Positions 5,720 to 6,213 of a stretch of 6,213 nucleotides of DNA are shown here, piece by piece. The stretch spans positions 1 through 6,213 of the forward strand of contig SYEA01000148.1 in NCBI GenBank assembly GCA_005800965.1, given 5' to 3'. The stretch is from Actinomycetota bacterium (GTDB taxonomy: Bacteria > Actinomycetota > Acidimicrobiia > Acidimicrobiales > Ilumatobacteraceae). The notes below the pieces were generated by a model. It was not told where the DNA came from, made no database searches, and saw only the letters and a list, made by a program, of their open reading frames with translations. The position numbers and the translations under genes are program-made. How positions within the stretch are numbered: the first letter of the stretch is position 1; each line of letters opens with the position of its first letter.

Positions 5720-6213
5720 ATGGCCCGCGCCGATATCAAAACGGCTGACGACCTTCGCCTGGCATTCGTTGGTTTCTTTGCTGATCGACAGCACACAGTG
5801 GTGCCGTCGGCAAGTTTGATTCCGTTTGATCCAACGATCATGTTCACGGTGGCCGGCATGGTGCCGTTCAAGCCGTACTTCGTCGGCGAAGAAACCGCCC
5901 CATTCAATCGTGCAGTGAGTGTGCAGAAGTGCGTTCGGGCAGGTGGCAAGCACAACGACCTTGACGATGTAGGTCGCACCAAGCGGCACCTCGTGTTCTT
6001 CGAGATGCTTGGCAACTTCAGTTTCGGTGACTACTTCAAAGAACAAGCCATTCCGTGGGGATGGGAGCTCGCCACTGAGGTGTTCGGTTTTGACGGCGAT
6101 CAATTGTGGATCACCGTGCACGAAAGTGATGACGAGGCTGAACAAATCTGGCACGAAGTGGTTGGGGTGCCGATGTCGCGCATTCAACGGCTCGGAGACA
6201 AAGATAATTTCTG
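5720..6213 (+). CDS. alaS: Alanyl-tRNA synthetase, N-terminal part (3' end outside window)
   Basis: First 164 codons (plus two bases) of class II alanyl-tRNA synthetase, an enzyme of about 880 residues, so only the first fifth is here. It contains the start of the catalytic core: LRLAFVGFFADRQHTVVPSA (12-31), FTVAGMVPFKPYF (42-54), VSVQKCVRAGGKHNDLDDVG (66-85; the Arg in CVRAGGKHNDL is the class II motif 2 arginine), and FFEMLGNFSFGDYFK (93-107). It runs into RLGDKDNF (157-164), which in the family is followed by W..G..GPCGPCSE. The tRNA-recognition, editing and C-Ala domains lie beyond the edge. ATG 5720 gives the usual N-terminal length. It is 4 bases after the stop of the small membrane protein gene, with only a weak GAG at 5710-5712 as a possible ribosome site, so translation is probably coupled. 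FTVAGM in place of FTNAGM is, from memory, common in actinobacteria. Confidence 0.97.
   Translation, partial: MARADIKTADDLRLAFVGFFADRQHTVVPSASLIPFDPTIMFTVAGMVPFKPYFVGEETAPFNRAVSVQKCVRAGGKHNDLDDVGRTKRHLVFFEMLGNFSFGDYFKEQAIPWGWELATEVFGFDGDQLWITVHESDDEAEQIWHEVVGVPMSRIQRLGDKDNF

Noticed and set aside
5182..6015. Open frame on the - strand (277 codons) spanning rarA, the small gene and alaS
   Set aside because: It is antisense to three genes that fit the operon, and its translation has no coherent composition or motif.
2..6213. A novel defence, mobile or phage-derived system
   Set aside because: Every base region is accounted for by core translation, stringent-response and replication-repair genes; no transposase, integrase, terminal repeats, CRISPR repeats or toxin-like genes are visible.

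Overview
The window is a compact, single-direction stretch of bacterial chromosome carrying housekeeping genes, all on the + strand. Six protein-coding regions fill almost all of it: the 3' part of a long RelA/SpoT-type (p)ppGpp enzyme (rel), a complete histidyl-tRNA synthetase (hisS), a complete aspartyl-tRNA synthetase (aspS), a RarA/MgsA-type AAA+ ATPase (rarA) with an unusually short C-terminus, a 74-residue single-pass membrane protein, and the first 164 codons of alanyl-tRNA synthetase (alaS), which runs off the right edge. The gaps between genes are 9, 19, 9, 7 and 4 bases, so the set looks like one operon and leaves no room for terminators or RNA genes. No stretch over 300 bases lacks a gene.

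The order rel - hisS - aspS - rarA - small membrane protein - alaS is a tightened version of the arrangement known in Actinomycetota (in Mycobacterium and Streptomyces the same genes lie in this order with extra genes between them). GC is moderate (roughly 55-60% by eye), with heavy use of the TTG leucine codon. That, together with the AspRS and AlaRS sequence style, suggests an actinobacterium outside the very GC-rich groups, possibly Acidimicrobiia. The lineage is an inference, not a measured result.

The genes share a theme. Rel senses deacylated tRNA on starved ribosomes, three synthetases charge tRNAs for His, Asp and Ala, and RarA works at stalled replication forks. Co-expression would tie tRNA charging, the alarm for failed charging, and replication maintenance to one transcript.

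I found no mobile element, CRISPR array, phage gene, toxin-antitoxin pair or novel defence system; this is core genome. The points most worth a second look are the shortened RarA C-terminus, AspRS residues matching the non-discriminating (Asp/Asn) type, the small membrane protein wedged between rarA and alaS, and gene junctions without Shine-Dalgarno sequences, two of which share an identical in-frame 'stop + 9 bases + GTG' layout.
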